Shown here piece after piece: positions 21,965 to 32,916 of a stretch of DNA of 64,000 nucleotides. Below the pieces are notes generated by a model. It was not told where the DNA came from. It worked only from the letters and a program-made list of their open reading frames with translations, and did no database searches. Position numbers and translations under genes: made by a program. Source of the stretch: Watersipora subatra (Eukaryota; Bryozoa; Gymnolaemata; Cheilostomatida; Watersiporidae); assembly GCF_963576615.1 (NCBI RefSeq), contig NC_088717.1, positions 38,332,302 to 38,396,301 on the forward strand, read 5' to 3'. Within the stretch, counting starts at the first letter, position 1. Each line of letters starts with the position of its first letter.

Positions 21965-24900
21965 GGGGAAGTACTGACTGTGGATTAAATATACCCTTGC
22001 AAGGACAGTGGCAACAGCCACGACGGACTAGGCGACGCAGGCTCCCCCCCTGCTCGCCACCGGTCCCCTTGCATAACCAATATCAACCCTTACCTGAGTG
22101 TGCAGGTCTCCCACTCTCAGAAGCCAAGGATGAAACCTACGTCTGGCCAAAGCCGTCTCGGCCTTCCAAGAAGGGCCCCCAGAGGACTAGCAAAGCCAGA
22201 CGGACCCACGGAGACGAATCATGGAAGCCGCATAATAGCAGCTATTTCTTGCCAGGTCGCATCGGAGGTCAGTCCGTCCAATTCCTCGTGGACACCGGGT
22301 GTACCTCTAATTTGTTGGGACGACATGTCTTTGAGCGGTTACCTAAAGACGTCAAAAGCAAATTGGAGGTCCGGGAGGACTATGGGCAAATGGCAGATGG
22401 TACCCGGCTGCAGTTCCACGGACTCATCACTCTCCCGGTCAGAGTCAGGAGTGTCCAGGTTACTGTGTCTCTCGTGGTGTGTGCCCTGAAGGAGGATGCT
22501 ATCCTGGGCATGCCTTTCTTGGTCGACCACCACTGCGAGATGAACTTCCAGCAACCCACGTTGGTGTTAAATGGACAGAAGTTGACGTGCACTGACCGAG
22601 AGGGTCGACCTCTGACAAGCAGCGTACAGGTAATGCGAGCCACAACGCTTCCCCCTCGAACCGAGGTCCTGGTTGCCGGACGTCTCACGTCCTCCTCCTA
22701 TCAGCCAGTCGGGTTAATTGAGGGAACGAAGAACGGATATATGGTGGCCGCCAGCCTACACCAACCCGGTGAGAAGGGGAGAGTGGCCATCCGTTGTATG
22801 AACCCCACCGACCATCCCGTCAGTGTGACGGCAGGAACGGTCGTGGGGCAATACACGGGGGTCGGGCCGGACGAAATAGGGGCCCCCTGGACAGCGAAGG
22901 GAGAAGCCGAGGTTTCCAAAGAAACTCCCCCTCCTGTCTCCAATGTACCACCCCACATGCTGGACCTGCTCCGACAGGCGGCACCACATTGCTCGTCCCC
23001 TACCGAGCACCGAAGAATGAAAGACCTCTTGACCCGTTATGCGGATGTATTCAGCCAAGGGAGCGAAGACATGGGGCGTACCACCCTGGTACAACACGAG
23101 ATCCCCCTCCTCCCAGAGGCACAACCCATCCGTCAACACCCGTACCGTGTAGGACACGAGAAGGAAGCCGAAATCGAACGACAGGTTTCGGCCCTGGAAA
23201 AGCAAGGCATGATTGAGCCCGCTCACGGGGCCTGGAGCTCTCCGGTGGTCTTGGTGAGGAAGAAGGACGGGGCGTGGCGATTGTGTGTAGACTATAGGAA
23301 ACTTAATAGTGTCACTCGCCAGGACGCCTACCCCCTCCCCCGGATTGATGAGAGCTTGGACGCCTTGTCTGGCAGTAGGTTCTTCAGTACCTTGGACATG
23401 ATGAGCGGGTACTGGCAGGTACCCCTCTCCGCCGAGGCCCAGGAGCGGTCGGCATTCGCCACATGCAGTGGGTTGTGGAGGTGGAGGGTGCTCCCCTTTG
23501 GACTGACCTCCGCCCCAGCTACCTTCCAGCGGCTGATGGAACGTGTCCTCCAAGGGCTACACTGGAAAACCCTGCTGCTGTACCTCGATGACATCATCGT
23601 CATGTCAGCCGACTTCTCCAGTCATGTCACTAGGCTCGCCGAGGTGTTGGAACGATTGAAGCAGGCCGGGCTGAAATTAAAGCCCTCCAAATGCAGCTTG
23701 TTCCAGACCCAAGTCAAATACCTGGGCCACATAGTCAGCAACACAGGGGTGGCTACCGACCCTGAAAAGATTCAGGCTATAAGTGGATGGGCAGCACCCC
23801 AAGATGTGACACAGCTAAGGTCATACTTGGGTACCACTGGGTACTATCACAGATACGTGCCGGACTATGCCTCGGTCGCCAAACCTCTCACCTTGTTGAC
23901 CAGCGAAGGGGTCCCCTGGAAATGGGGAGAAGAGGAACAGGAAGCTTTTCTTAGGCTCAAATGGTCGCTGACACACGCTCCAGTACTGGCATATCCCGAC
24001 CCCTCCTTGCCCTACGTACTAGATACTGATGCTAGTAATGTAGGGACTGGGGCTGTGTTATCCCAGGTCCAGCAGGGCACGGAGCGACCCATAGCCTACT
24101 ATAGCAAGACCCTCTCCTCCGCCGAACGCAATTACTGCGTAACCAGAAGGGAGCTACTGGCAGTGGTACAAGCTGTCCGGCATTTCCGGCCCTACCTATA
24201 TGGCAGAGAGTTTACCATCCGAACCGACCATGCCTCCTTGGTTTGGTTGCACCGGAGGAAGGAACCCTCTTGCCAGGTGGCCCGGTGGCTGGAGAGTCTG
24301 GCCGAGCACAAGTACCGAATTATCCATCGAAAAGGCGATAAACACGGGAACGCCGATGGATTGAGTCGACGACAGTGCGTCGACTGCCGGCAGTGTGCTG
24401 CTATTGAGAAGCGGGATCAAGGGCCAACGAGGTCGCAAGTATACGACTCCCTAATAAACCCAGGAACGAATTGGGACACTGCGGTGCCAGTGGACCAAGT
24501 TCCGGTACAGCCACCGAGAGGCGTCGGAACATCCAGTCCCAACCCCCGCCAGTTGGATGAGGATGAATGGCCTCAACTACCTGGCAACAGACCGGCTTTA
24601 GGGCACGGCCCCCCGATTCTCACACCAACCAGTCCAGTCCCGGTACGGCTGCCGGGCGGGGCAGGAACACCTAGAGTGTTGGACCACCCTCCCAGAAGAC
24701 CTCAGGATCCTCAGTCACAAGCCGTCAAGATAACTGGCGAAACCAAAAATTTGGATGGAACTGGTGAAAGTGTAGTCAAAAAGGGTCCAGAACAGCTGAC
24801 GGTGGTACAAACCCCGCTGGACGAAGTACGGGCGCTACAACAGAGGGCCACTACCGACCTAGGGGTCATTTACCAAGCCGTCAGGGACCGGAAAGGAGTG

Positions 24901-27366
24901 GAAGAAGCCGTGCTACGAGTGGGCAGCCCCGAGCTGCAACGATTGGCCCGGATGTTTCACCAGCTCCAGCTCGACGAGTCGGGCGTGTTGACTCTCCATC
25001 TTACCCAGAATGGGCGAGAAAAGGTAGTGGTGGTATGCCCGAAAACATTGAGACAGGAAATCCTGTGGAAAGCCCACGAGCAAACACACTGCGGGGTGGA
25101 GAAGACCTTGAAACGCGTCCAATTGGACTGGTATTGGCCGGGTATGGCCGGAGATATCCGGAGAGCAGTCCTCTCTTGCGAGGTTTGCCAGAGGGCCAAA
25201 ACAGGAAAGGGGCGGACCTCCGGGAATAGACAACGGCTGTACGCCGGGAGGCCGTGGCAACGCTTAGCCGTAGACTTGGTGGGACCCCTGCCTCCGACCC
25301 CTCGTGGAAACAGTTGGGTGTTGGTGCTCACTGATCACTTCACTAGGTGGTCAGATGCGTTAGCCATCCCCGACGCTACAGCCCCAACGGTAGCCCAGAT
25401 CCTAGACGAAAGGGTATTTAGTTACTTCGGGCTACCCGAGATTATCCATACCGACCAGGGGAGCCAATTTGAATCCTCATTATTCCAGGAGCTATGCGAC
25501 TTGTGGGGAGTCGATAAGTCTCGGACCACCCCGTACCACCCCGAAGGGAATGGGGTGGTCGAGAGAAACAATCGTGTGTTGGGTGACTCCCTACGAGCTC
25601 TCTTGCTGGGCAGAGGACAGGAAGATTGGGACCAGCTACTGCCACAAATCATGAGGACGCTGCGAGGGTTACCACACTCCGCGACTAAAGAAACACCCAA
25701 TTATCTGATGTTGGGTCGGGAACTACGTCTTCCTGACCAATTGCAGTATGGGAATAGACTAGAATCATTCGCAAGCATACATGAGTATGTGCAGACTGTC
25801 CACGACCGGTTGATACAAGCCCATACTCTCCTCCGAGATAGGCAAAAAGATATTGTGTCAACCGACGCGAGAGAGCCTCCGTTATTCAATGAGGGTGACC
25901 TCGTGTGGTTGCTAAGCAAGCGGCGGAGAAGAGGGGAAAACCCGAAGCTAGCGGCCAAGTACTTGGGGCCCTATCGCGTGTTGAGGAGTCACGAAAACCA
26001 CACTTACGAGATAGAGAGGTATGGACAGCGATCTATCCAAGCAGAGGGAAGGTTACGACTCTGTCGCCCCAGTCCGGTGCAACAAGGACGAGCCCCAGTT
26101 GAAGTCGAGCCTGCTCGCCGTCCCAACATGAGGGGCCGACCCAGAAGGCAAATCGCACGAGGAAACGATAACCCAGAAGTAGTTATTTCAGAGTTGCCCC
26201 TGCCTAGCCAACTAACGGAGTTGCGAATACCTCAGTCGCCAGGAAGGTCAGAAGCCCTTCGAATTCCCAGGAGGGACCCCTTGGTTCCACCAGGGGAGCA
26301 CAATCCTACCTTGATGATTGACCCCGACCCTGGCGACGAGTCGATACCCGAGGAAGAAAGAGCCACAGAAAATATGGGAGCCCAGGCTAGTGATACCGGG
26401 GCTGGAGATGCACCACGGCCCCAACGAATCAGGAGGCCTCCCGCGTACTTGGCCGATTACGACACTAGCACCGTCCAATCGGGAGAAGCCCTCGGAGTTC
26501 AAGGTCAGAAGGCGGCCATTTTGGGTCCCAGACAGAACGCGCTCATTACTTGTTACCAACTCGAGGCGTACACACCTATATCTTTTCTCAACATGGAAGT
26601 CACCAAAGAAACCGTGAAGAAGTCGGCACCGATTATCGGAGCTTTACCCCTGTTGCCAGAAGTAAAGATCCTGCCACTGGAGCTCCACCCAGCGCCGGGT
26701 GAAACCCTGGACGACTCAGAAACGGATTCTTTAGATAATCACGTTCCACACCCCCCACTACCAACCAAATGGATTGCGGCAGAGACAGCTAAAACGATCT
26801 CGAAACTATGTCGAGAGAAAGGTACTAACTGTCCATTGTGCCAACAACTACTCTCTACCCCTCGACGGCGCAGAATCCACATCGCCCAGCACTTTACACG
26901 CTTTTTCTGCAAATGTGGGAGAAATTCTACATCTCGAGATACTATTGCCAAACATCAGGCTCGGATCAAGGATGCCGAAGTAAGGAAGGCGCACGGTGGA
27001 AAGGGAATTACTATATACGAGGTCGACCGAGATAGCTACCCGGCCTGGAGCAAAAAGGTACAATTAAATAATCCTCCGGCCTTTGAAAAGCCTATACCCT
27101 ACGGGCCAATTAAAACCAAGCCACCTACACGAAGAGGACCTCCGGCACCTCTCCCCTCTCCCCCGAAGAAGAAGTGGTACAGTCCGCCTAAGCTGGAACG
27201 ACCGGTCCCAGCTCCTAGAAGGTTGACGACAATAGGCAGCATCCAGAGCCGGCTGGGGGACGTACGACCCCGGGTTACAGTGGACGCTTTACGAGAAGAG
27301 GCCTCCAACCTCCGACGGGCGGCTCGTCGCCTGGAGGACCTGGCAAATCGCATGTCGACCTCCTAG
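21853..27366 (+). CDS. pol: Gypsy-1 Pol with zinc-finger C-terminal extension
   Basis: Open for 1837 codons from 21853; real entry is by frameshift near 21943, so the first 30 or so residues are not natural. Protease has DTG at D147. Reverse transcriptase has YLDD at 577-580. RNase H begins at D724 (DTDAS). Integrase has an HHCC zinc domain from H1075 and the catalytic triad D1141, D1201, E1237 (exact D,D35E spacing), followed by a GPY-like module near 1370-1405. An unusual tail of about 430 residues follows: Pro-rich, then a classical C2H2 finger (C1660, C1663, H1676, H1680), a second half-finger (C1686, C1688, H1701), and a basic, heptad-like end (LREEASNLRRAARRLEDLANRM). No stop or catalytic change is seen. 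Tail function is unknown; nucleic-acid binding or integration targeting is inference. Confidence 0.95.
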   Translation: MLGLRPGRAHPTPVPPSPPRTTASSHEAGKRLPSTAVGGSTDCGLNIPLQGQWQQPRRTRRRRLPPCSPPVPLHNQYQPLPECAGLPLSEAKDETYVWPKPSRPSKKGPQRTSKARRTHGDESWKPHNSSYFLPGRIGGQSVQFLVDTGCTSNLLGRHVFERLPKDVKSKLEVREDYGQMADGTRLQFHGLITLPVRVRSVQVTVSLVVCALKEDAILGMPFLVDHHCEMNFQQPTLVLNGQKLTCTDREGRPLTSSVQVMRATTLPPRTEVLVAGRLTSSSYQPVGLIEGTKNGYMVAASLHQPGEKGRVAIRCMNPTDHPVSVTAGTVVGQYTGVGPDEIGAPWTAKGEAEVSKETPPPVSNVPPHMLDLLRQAAPHCSSPTEHRRMKDLLTRYADVFSQGSEDMGRTTLVQHEIPLLPEAQPIRQHPYRVGHEKEAEIERQVSALEKQGMIEPAHGAWSSPVVLVRKKDGAWRLCVDYRKLNSVTRQDAYPLPRIDESLDALSGSRFFSTLDMMSGYWQVPLSAEAQERSAFATCSGLWRWRVLPFGLTSAPATFQRLMERVLQGLHWKTLLLYLDDIIVMSADFSSHVTRLAEVLERLKQAGLKLKPSKCSLFQTQVKYLGHIVSNTGVATDPEKIQAISGWAAPQDVTQLRSYLGTTGYYHRYVPDYASVAKPLTLLTSEGVPWKWGEEEQEAFLRLKWSLTHAPVLAYPDPSLPYVLDTDASNVGTGAVLSQVQQGTERPIAYYSKTLSSAERNYCVTRRELLAVVQAVRHFRPYLYGREFTIRTDHASLVWLHRRKEPSCQVARWLESLAEHKYRIIHRKGDKHGNADGLSRRQCVDCRQCAAIEKRDQGPTRSQVYDSLINPGTNWDTAVPVDQVPVQPPRGVGTSSPNPRQLDEDEWPQLPGNRPALGHGPPILTPTSPVPVRLPGGAGTPRVLDHPPRRPQDPQSQAVKITGETKNLDGTGESVVKKGPEQLTVVQTPLDEVRALQQRATTDLGVIYQAVRDRKGVEEAVLRVGSPELQRLARMFHQLQLDESGVLTLHLTQNGREKVVVVCPKTLRQEILWKAHEQTHCGVEKTLKRVQLDWYWPGMAGDIRRAVLSCEVCQRAKTGKGRTSGNRQRLYAGRPWQRLAVDLVGPLPPTPRGNSWVLVLTDHFTRWSDALAIPDATAPTVAQILDERVFSYFGLPEIIHTDQGSQFESSLFQELCDLWGVDKSRTTPYHPEGNGVVERNNRVLGDSLRALLLGRGQEDWDQLLPQIMRTLRGLPHSATKETPNYLMLGRELRLPDQLQYGNRLESFASIHEYVQTVHDRLIQAHTLLRDRQKDIVSTDAREPPLFNEGDLVWLLSKRRRRGENPKLAAKYLGPYRVLRSHENHTYEIERYGQRSIQAEGRLRLCRPSPVQQGRAPVEVEPARRPNMRGRPRRQIARGNDNPEVVISELPLPSQLTELRIPQSPGRSEALRIPRRDPLVPPGEHNPTLMIDPDPGDESIPEEERATENMGAQASDTGAGDAPRPQRIRRPPAYLADYDTSTVQSGEALGVQGQKAAILGPRQNALITCYQLEAYTPISFLNMEVTKETVKKSAPIIGALPLLPEVKILPLELHPAPGETLDDSETDSLDNHVPHPPLPTKWIAAETAKTISKLCREKGTNCPLCQQLLSTPRRRRIHIAQHFTRFFCKCGRNSTSRDTIAKHQARIKDAEVRKAHGGKGITIYEVDRDSYPAWSKKVQLNNPPAFEKPIPYGPIKTKPPTRRGPPAPLPSPPKKKWYSPPKLERPVPAPRRLTTIGSIQSRLGDVRPRVTVDALREEASNLRRAARRLEDLANRMSTS
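21937..21983 (+). promoter_or_regulatory. -1 ribosomal frameshift signal between gag and pol
   Basis: G GGA AAC (21937-21943) sits in the gag frame as a perfect X XXY YYZ heptamer. After a 9-base spacer, CCACAGCAGTA (21953-21963) pairs with TACTG and CTGTGG (21972-21983, one bulged A), giving an 11-bp stem and an 8-base loop. The shift moves ribosomes from gag (start position 2 mod 3) into pol (1 mod 3), the correct direction. The gag stop codon lies in the stem-loop. Confidence 0.85.
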
Positions 27367-27550
27367 ATGACCCGGTCGACATGATTTATCCGTATTTCTC
27401 TTGGTATTTAGTAATTGCGGTTTCTCATATTATTATATTCCCTTTTCTTTGTCTGTTTTGTTGTAGCTAGTTGGTGTGTTCCTATATTTCTTGTGTTTTT
27501 TTTCTTTTCTTGTAGTTTTTTTTTTTTTTTTATATATAGCCGGTAGTCGT

Positions 27551-27566
27551 CTATAGGGGCGGCGTG
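27551..27566 (+). promoter_or_regulatory. Gypsy-1 polypurine-tract region (weak)
   Basis: CTATAGGGGCGGCGTG lies directly before the 3' LTR; ATAGGGG is the only purine run here, so it is the probable plus-strand primer but an atypical one. The preceding 200 bases after the pol stop are T-rich non-coding sequence. Confidence 0.4.
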
Positions 27567-28089
27567 TGTGATGGAAACCTGCAGTACCATCTCCTTTTTG
27601 GTTATTATCATTAGAGTTGTGTTCTCTTGTGTTATTTTATATAGTCACGCCCCTAGAGGAGGTTGGCCTTAGCCACCTCATTTGCATATTCTGTTATATT
27701 TAAGGCCGTGTTTATCGGCCTAGAAGTTGTTCAATACATGCTTTGCATTTGGACCCACACTCTTCTGTTACCTTGCGCAATAACAGAATCACACTGAGCA
27801 CTATTTACTCCAAGTCTCAGTCTACGGACTGTGCTTTGGGAGTAGAGTATAGAAACACTGTCGACCCCGGTCGACCTCAGGTCGACCTTGTCGAACGAGC
27901 ATAATATCACTCAGGGAGCAATTCCCCGTGTAAGGTGGTTGTAGTAGACCGGTGGTGTAAGCCGACTGAGTCGCCTCCGCGTGTTGGTCAACGGGCAACA
28001 CTTACACGGCCCCTGTGGAAGGTGAATGCAGACCGGTAGAGTAAGCCGACCCAGGTCGCCTCTACGTGTTGGTCGCTGGATCCAACACA
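27567..28089 (+). repeat. Gypsy-1 3' LTR
   Basis: 523 bp, TGTGATGG to CCAACACA, same length as the 5' LTR and no difference found on reading through both. It is followed by the second CATT. Confidence 0.95.
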
Positions 28090-30127
28090 CATTACACATT
28101 ACATTAAAAAGTAAGAACCATTCAATAGATGGTAAAAATATACATGTTCAAAGCAATATGTTTATAATAATTATGATCAATCAAGCTCAAAATTCTTAGA
28201 ATATATAACTTCGGTATTTTAGAGCTGTTTGTGTCACTTTTGTTTACAAAAACTACATGCCATATCACTATTAAAATGTTGTATTTAAATCGTTTACACC
28301 AGGTGAAAATTCAATTTAAAAAGAGTTTTATTAATTTTATATCTACCAAGTAGCTAGTACTTGTGTAGTGAAATCATCACCAAATGCTCATTATTTTACT
28401 GTCTCGTGTCTCGAGTCTCGAATTTTTACAAGACAGTGTCTCGAGTCTCGTCTCGAGCTTAAAAAACCTGTCTCGTTCCACCTCTACTGTGCAGTGGACT
28501 GCCAAATTACTAACAGAGATCATTTTATCTATCAAGTGAACATACTAGGGCCTTACTAACTACTTAGTATATTGGCTATGGATATATGTATAGCTTGTTT
28601 CAGTATAGACTTCATCATGCTTGGAATACAGTACAGTTAAGTGCTTACCTCAATCTGCTTGTTCATGGTTGTTACACTTTCGTTGACCATATTGAATTCT
28701 GGCCGAGCATCGCCACATGTTATAACCAACACGTTGAATTCCATTGTAGCAGACATGCTTTAGCGATGTAGTCTTTTGTCACCTAAAGAAAGATAAAATA
28801 AGTTGCCAATCACTTGCCTAAAACCTTTATGCAGAAATAAATAACCATAGCAGCAACAACAACAGCTCTGATATATCATCAAATGTCCTAAACAAACCCT
28901 TGTGAAACACACATAGAGATAATATGAATTCCTTATAACTGGCTTGTCATGACTATAGAACTACATGTATATAAACAGCAGATGGAGCAGGGGTTCTTAA
29001 CTTTGCTGCATGAACTGACCTCACCTTCACTTTTACCGAACCTTTCTTTATTGAAAATTAAATATGAATTTTTTCCCATTCAAAACATACATACATACAA
29101 CATACGTATATGTTTTACTGATGCACAAAATGAACTGTGAATTAACATCACTGTATTCAAACAACAAAACCACTACAACGCATGAACTCACAACAAACTG
29201 CATACTTGCTTTATAAATACATGACCTTGCAACTCAGTGACTTGTGTTGTGGCCTTCGGAGAGACCATTTATCTGTCTTGACCTCTGACTGACCAAAACC
29301 CTAGGGTTTGTTTGAACCCTAGGGTTTGCTTGAACCCAAGGATGAGAATCACTGAGCTGAAAGGTTACCTGACTCTCTCGCAATGCTGTTAGATTTCAAG
29401 CTTTTAAAACAAGTTTGTTCAACTCACTCAAAAATTCCTGATTTCTGTTTTTATGTATTTGTTTTGTTTTCTTTTAGAATGTAACGAAAAACATCATTAA
29501 GTTGATGATTACCAATTCCGATGAGAAGTTATACATACAAGCACCTGCTACTGCTTTTCAAAGTCCGTTGAATATACAAAAACTAATTTTATTGTTAGGC
29601 AGTCAGGGCATAAAAACTGCCAAAGTTAATGTACCATTTTATCTCGTAGCGTTATTCAATGACTAAAGCGGCTAATAAGGTCTATAACAATAGTACACAC
29701 AAAAAGCTACTTCTGTACAACAGAGAATATTGACATGAAATACCTTGTACTCTTCTTAAGCTCTCACCTCTCTATATCCTTCCTTCTTGAACAACTAAAT
29801 GATAATGGTAAACATCTGCTAGCAAAAAGGTTATCCCTTTAAAAGATCAGTGCGATTAATGGTATAATAACGCATACCACATATAAATAAACCTGACGCA
29901 GTGTCACAAGTAAATGACATATGGTAAAGCTAGCTATTGAAGCGTATCAAGCTCCTGCGTACTGGTACGACGTCATACGCCTTTCTGATAAGCTGGCAGT
30001 AGGTGATTAACACGGTTCCGCCAAATATGCAAATAATGTTCACTCGTGTTGTAAACACAAGAGGACAGGGAAAATCTGTTTTCCCAAGACACAGCTAGTT
30101 TCCTATACTTCACCTTTTTGTCGTTTT

Positions 30128-31020
30128 TAAATGTTGATTTGCAACAAAATTCACATTACAGTTATTTGGTATCAAGGGAATCACCATGTCTTACTCTGTT
30201 GTGTTGTAGGTGCAAAATATATGGGAATGTGATTATAAGCTCTTAAAAGCTCAAAAACGAACAGTTAATCATAGCCACACGAGACCGCCATAGTTTGGAT
30301 TCTCTTTCCAAAACGGCTCAAATGGGACGTAGTTGTTACAGGATGGTTTCTGTTTACACTTTCATGCAACCTCATTCATCGAAATATTTTCACAAATATA
30401 CTTCACGCATTCAATGAAACCATGTCTATTGTTCTTACGCGTCTATTTTATCGTCATTGTAATGCTGTCACTTTTAACACTGATATCTTATAACTTACCG
30501 TAAAAAATCGTTAAACTTTTTAATCTTAGCTCAAAGGAGTACATACCATTGTCTGATAATCATGACGAGCCTGTTACTTACCTGTGATAATCGAAAAGTG
30601 CTGCAAAATTATTTGCGAAGTATTGGGTCACGTGATCAGATTACGACTTGATGATTGAATAATGCCGAAACAAAACTGTAAAGTAGCGAGCATCTACATA
30701 TATATTTGATACGGGGTCTTTGGTAAAACCCGAAGTGTTTGTCATAAACTTGTGCTACAATAAGTTTTATATTGAGCTTTTTATTGGCTTTTCATTTTCT
30801 GTGAGAACATCACGTGACAAGACGATAACCAAACTGTAATGACTGCGTCAGAGAAATAAACAGATTCCAATCTACGGCGGCTTTTCGTTTTTGAGCTTTG
30901 AAGAGCTTGTAATCACATTTCCACGTATTTAGCACCTACAACACAACAGAGTAAGACATGGTGAATGTTTTGATACTAAATAATTGTGATGTGAATTTTG
31001 TTGCAAGTCAACGTTTAAAC
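30128..31020. repeat. Inverted repeat, arms about 130-150 bp, spacer about 600 bp
   Basis: The left arm 30128 to about 30312 and right arm about 30870-31020 are reverse complements (shared GCAACAAAATTCACAT, ACCATGTCTTACTCTGTTGT, AGCTCAAAAACGA), at roughly 85% by eye with a short insertion in the left arm. The spacer holds two CACGTGA motifs (about 30630 and 30811). It could be a fold-back element or the junction of an inverted duplication; no target duplication was found. Confidence 0.7.
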
Positions 31021-32916
31021 ATTTAGCTGCAGTGCATTTGGCATTTTAAGGTTTTGTAGTGCGTTGCAACAGAAGTTTTGCTTCTGTTGCAACTTTCATA
31101 AGAACTATGTGATAAAATCATTATGAATCAAGTTAGAAAGAAAACTTTTCTTGTCATTCAATGCACTCGTTAATAGAAATTGAAGAGGGGCTCCTACAAA
31201 TTTCTAGGTTAGGTTAGTTCAGTTAGGTTTGTTCTCCCTGTCATGCTAGGTTCTATTTATGAGTACTGGTAAGGGAATAAACAGCTGGCTGTTTACATAT
31301 TGAGCATAACCTTGGAAGAATTAGTTAAATTTTCAGCAGTCAGCAAAACTGTAAATTTCTTCGGGTGTAAATTTAGTTGGATTTTGCTTTGAACAGTGAA
31401 AAAACAGTGTTATGGTTAGTGTGTGGTGTGAGCAATCCCTCGAAGATCGAGTAGGATGTCTGCTTAGCTTACTGCAAGCAGAGGCTCTGTGTGTTCTTAA
31501 AAGCATTTTTACACAAAGAATGGTTCTGTGATCAGGTTGAACATGTCTGAGTCCAGGGAGAACCTCAACGATTGGAAATATGTTTAGTTGCAGAGAGCAA
31601 TTTAAGGTTAGATATCATTCCTGTCATCACCAGTGACCTTTTTTGGGACTTCAACTTCAGTCTGTTGTTTGCAGGTCAGGTCAGGTGTTTCATACTCTTA
31701 GGCCACAACAACGCGCTTGGTAAACATAAAAAAAAACATTGCTCAGGTGTCACAAAGGCCTTCTAGTTGACACCGATAAGCTGTGTATCACAATGCTGCC
31801 AATCTTGAAAAATTCCTACTGATCATACTCGTGCAAAAGCTATTATATCTTTGTGAACACTGGTATGTTATTCATTATGATGATACATGTAAAAAGTCAT
31901 GAACAATTGATTTATGGCAAAACTATTAATCAAACCCTGAAAAACAAAAATTTGTAAAACATGCAAATATATATTGCTTTGTGAACAACTTGAAGACAAT
32001 GTCGTAAACAAGCACTAATGGTGAAAGACTAATGCCAGAGTGAAGAATTTGTATAAATTATGCATTATTCTAAATCAGATTAAGTAGAGCTGTTAGAGAA
32101 TTATTTTAAGGTTTATATAATACCAAATATGCTAAAACTAAACGGAGATGTAAATAGGTATAAAAAGCTCATACGTCTAATCGATGATTTTAAAAAATCA
32201 CATTATTTCTGCAACTTCAAATAAAATTCACCTATTTTAGTCTTTCCCTGATGATGTCACACATTCTTGTGTGATTTAAAGATGGTATCAAACAGTCCAT
32301 TAGTTCTTTTAATGGTAGCGGCAGCCTGTTTAGAGAAGCAAGTGCTGGCCAGTCTTTTTTTAACTCCATTTTCACCAGGTACCTCTTTGATGTTCAATTT
32401 ATGGTCAATAACTCTAAATGAAACTAAACAATCAATGAACACAGCAAGTTAAAAAAAATAGCAATGATATGCTTACAAGTTGAACAGGAAGCACAAACAC
32501 TTTTAATGGCAGTAATATAAAAAGGAAGATAAAACTCGGAAAATTTTAAACGTTGCTAAGGATCCCGGAGTGCATAGAATTAAGTGTGAAAAACAGGCAA
32601 ATAAAGAGAAATAAACTAAATAGATAATTAGATTAGAACAAAAATTATGTACACAAAAGATAAAGACTAAATAAGAAAAGATAGTAAAAGAAACATGTGT
32701 AATGGATGATGTGACATATTAAAAATGGCGAATCTACGAGTCATGTTTAGGCCCTATTTGTTTTAACATAGAGCCCAATAATCTATAGAACAGCAACAGT
32801 GAACAATTTTGCTAGATTGATTGTTACTCTATGGTAACCAGGTGATGAGTCATCTGGTGACACCTAGCAACCTAGTACTCACCACTTATGGGTTAGTTGA
32901 TGAATGGATCAGTTGA

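Larger units (their letters stand above)
20484..28089 (+). mobile_element. Gypsy-1: complete Gypsy/Ty3 LTR retrotransposon
   Basis: This is a 7.6-kb element with 523-bp LTRs, a 4-bp target duplication CATT (20480-20483, 28090-28093), a primer site, gag, pol and no env. The domain order PR-RT-RNaseH-IN defines the Gypsy/Ty3 class. The two LTRs look identical on direct reading and all ORFs are open, so insertion is very recent and the element may still be active. It is much more GC-rich than its flanks. Confidence 0.95.
19746..28486. mobile_element. hAT-type element split by Gypsy-1
   Basis: The termini TAGAGGTGGAACGAGACA (left) and its perfect reverse complement (right, ending at 28486) are flanked by the 8-bp direct repeat CTGTGCAG (19738-19745, 28487-28494), as for hAT transposons. 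Removing Gypsy-1 and one CATT leaves about 1.13 kb, with subterminal CTCG/TCTCGTCTCG-rich repeats at both ends. No transposase is recognisable, so it is non-autonomous. It must predate Gypsy-1. Confidence 0.85.

Noticed and set aside
29296-29330. Telomere-like CCCTAGGG/TTTGAACCC motifs
   Set aside because: Only two AACCCTAGGGTT palindromes, not a tandem TTAGGG array.
32257-32452. Overlapping ORFs on both strands of 61 codons
   Set aside because: They overlap each other on opposite strands, with no motif, no conserved partner and no signals; chance.
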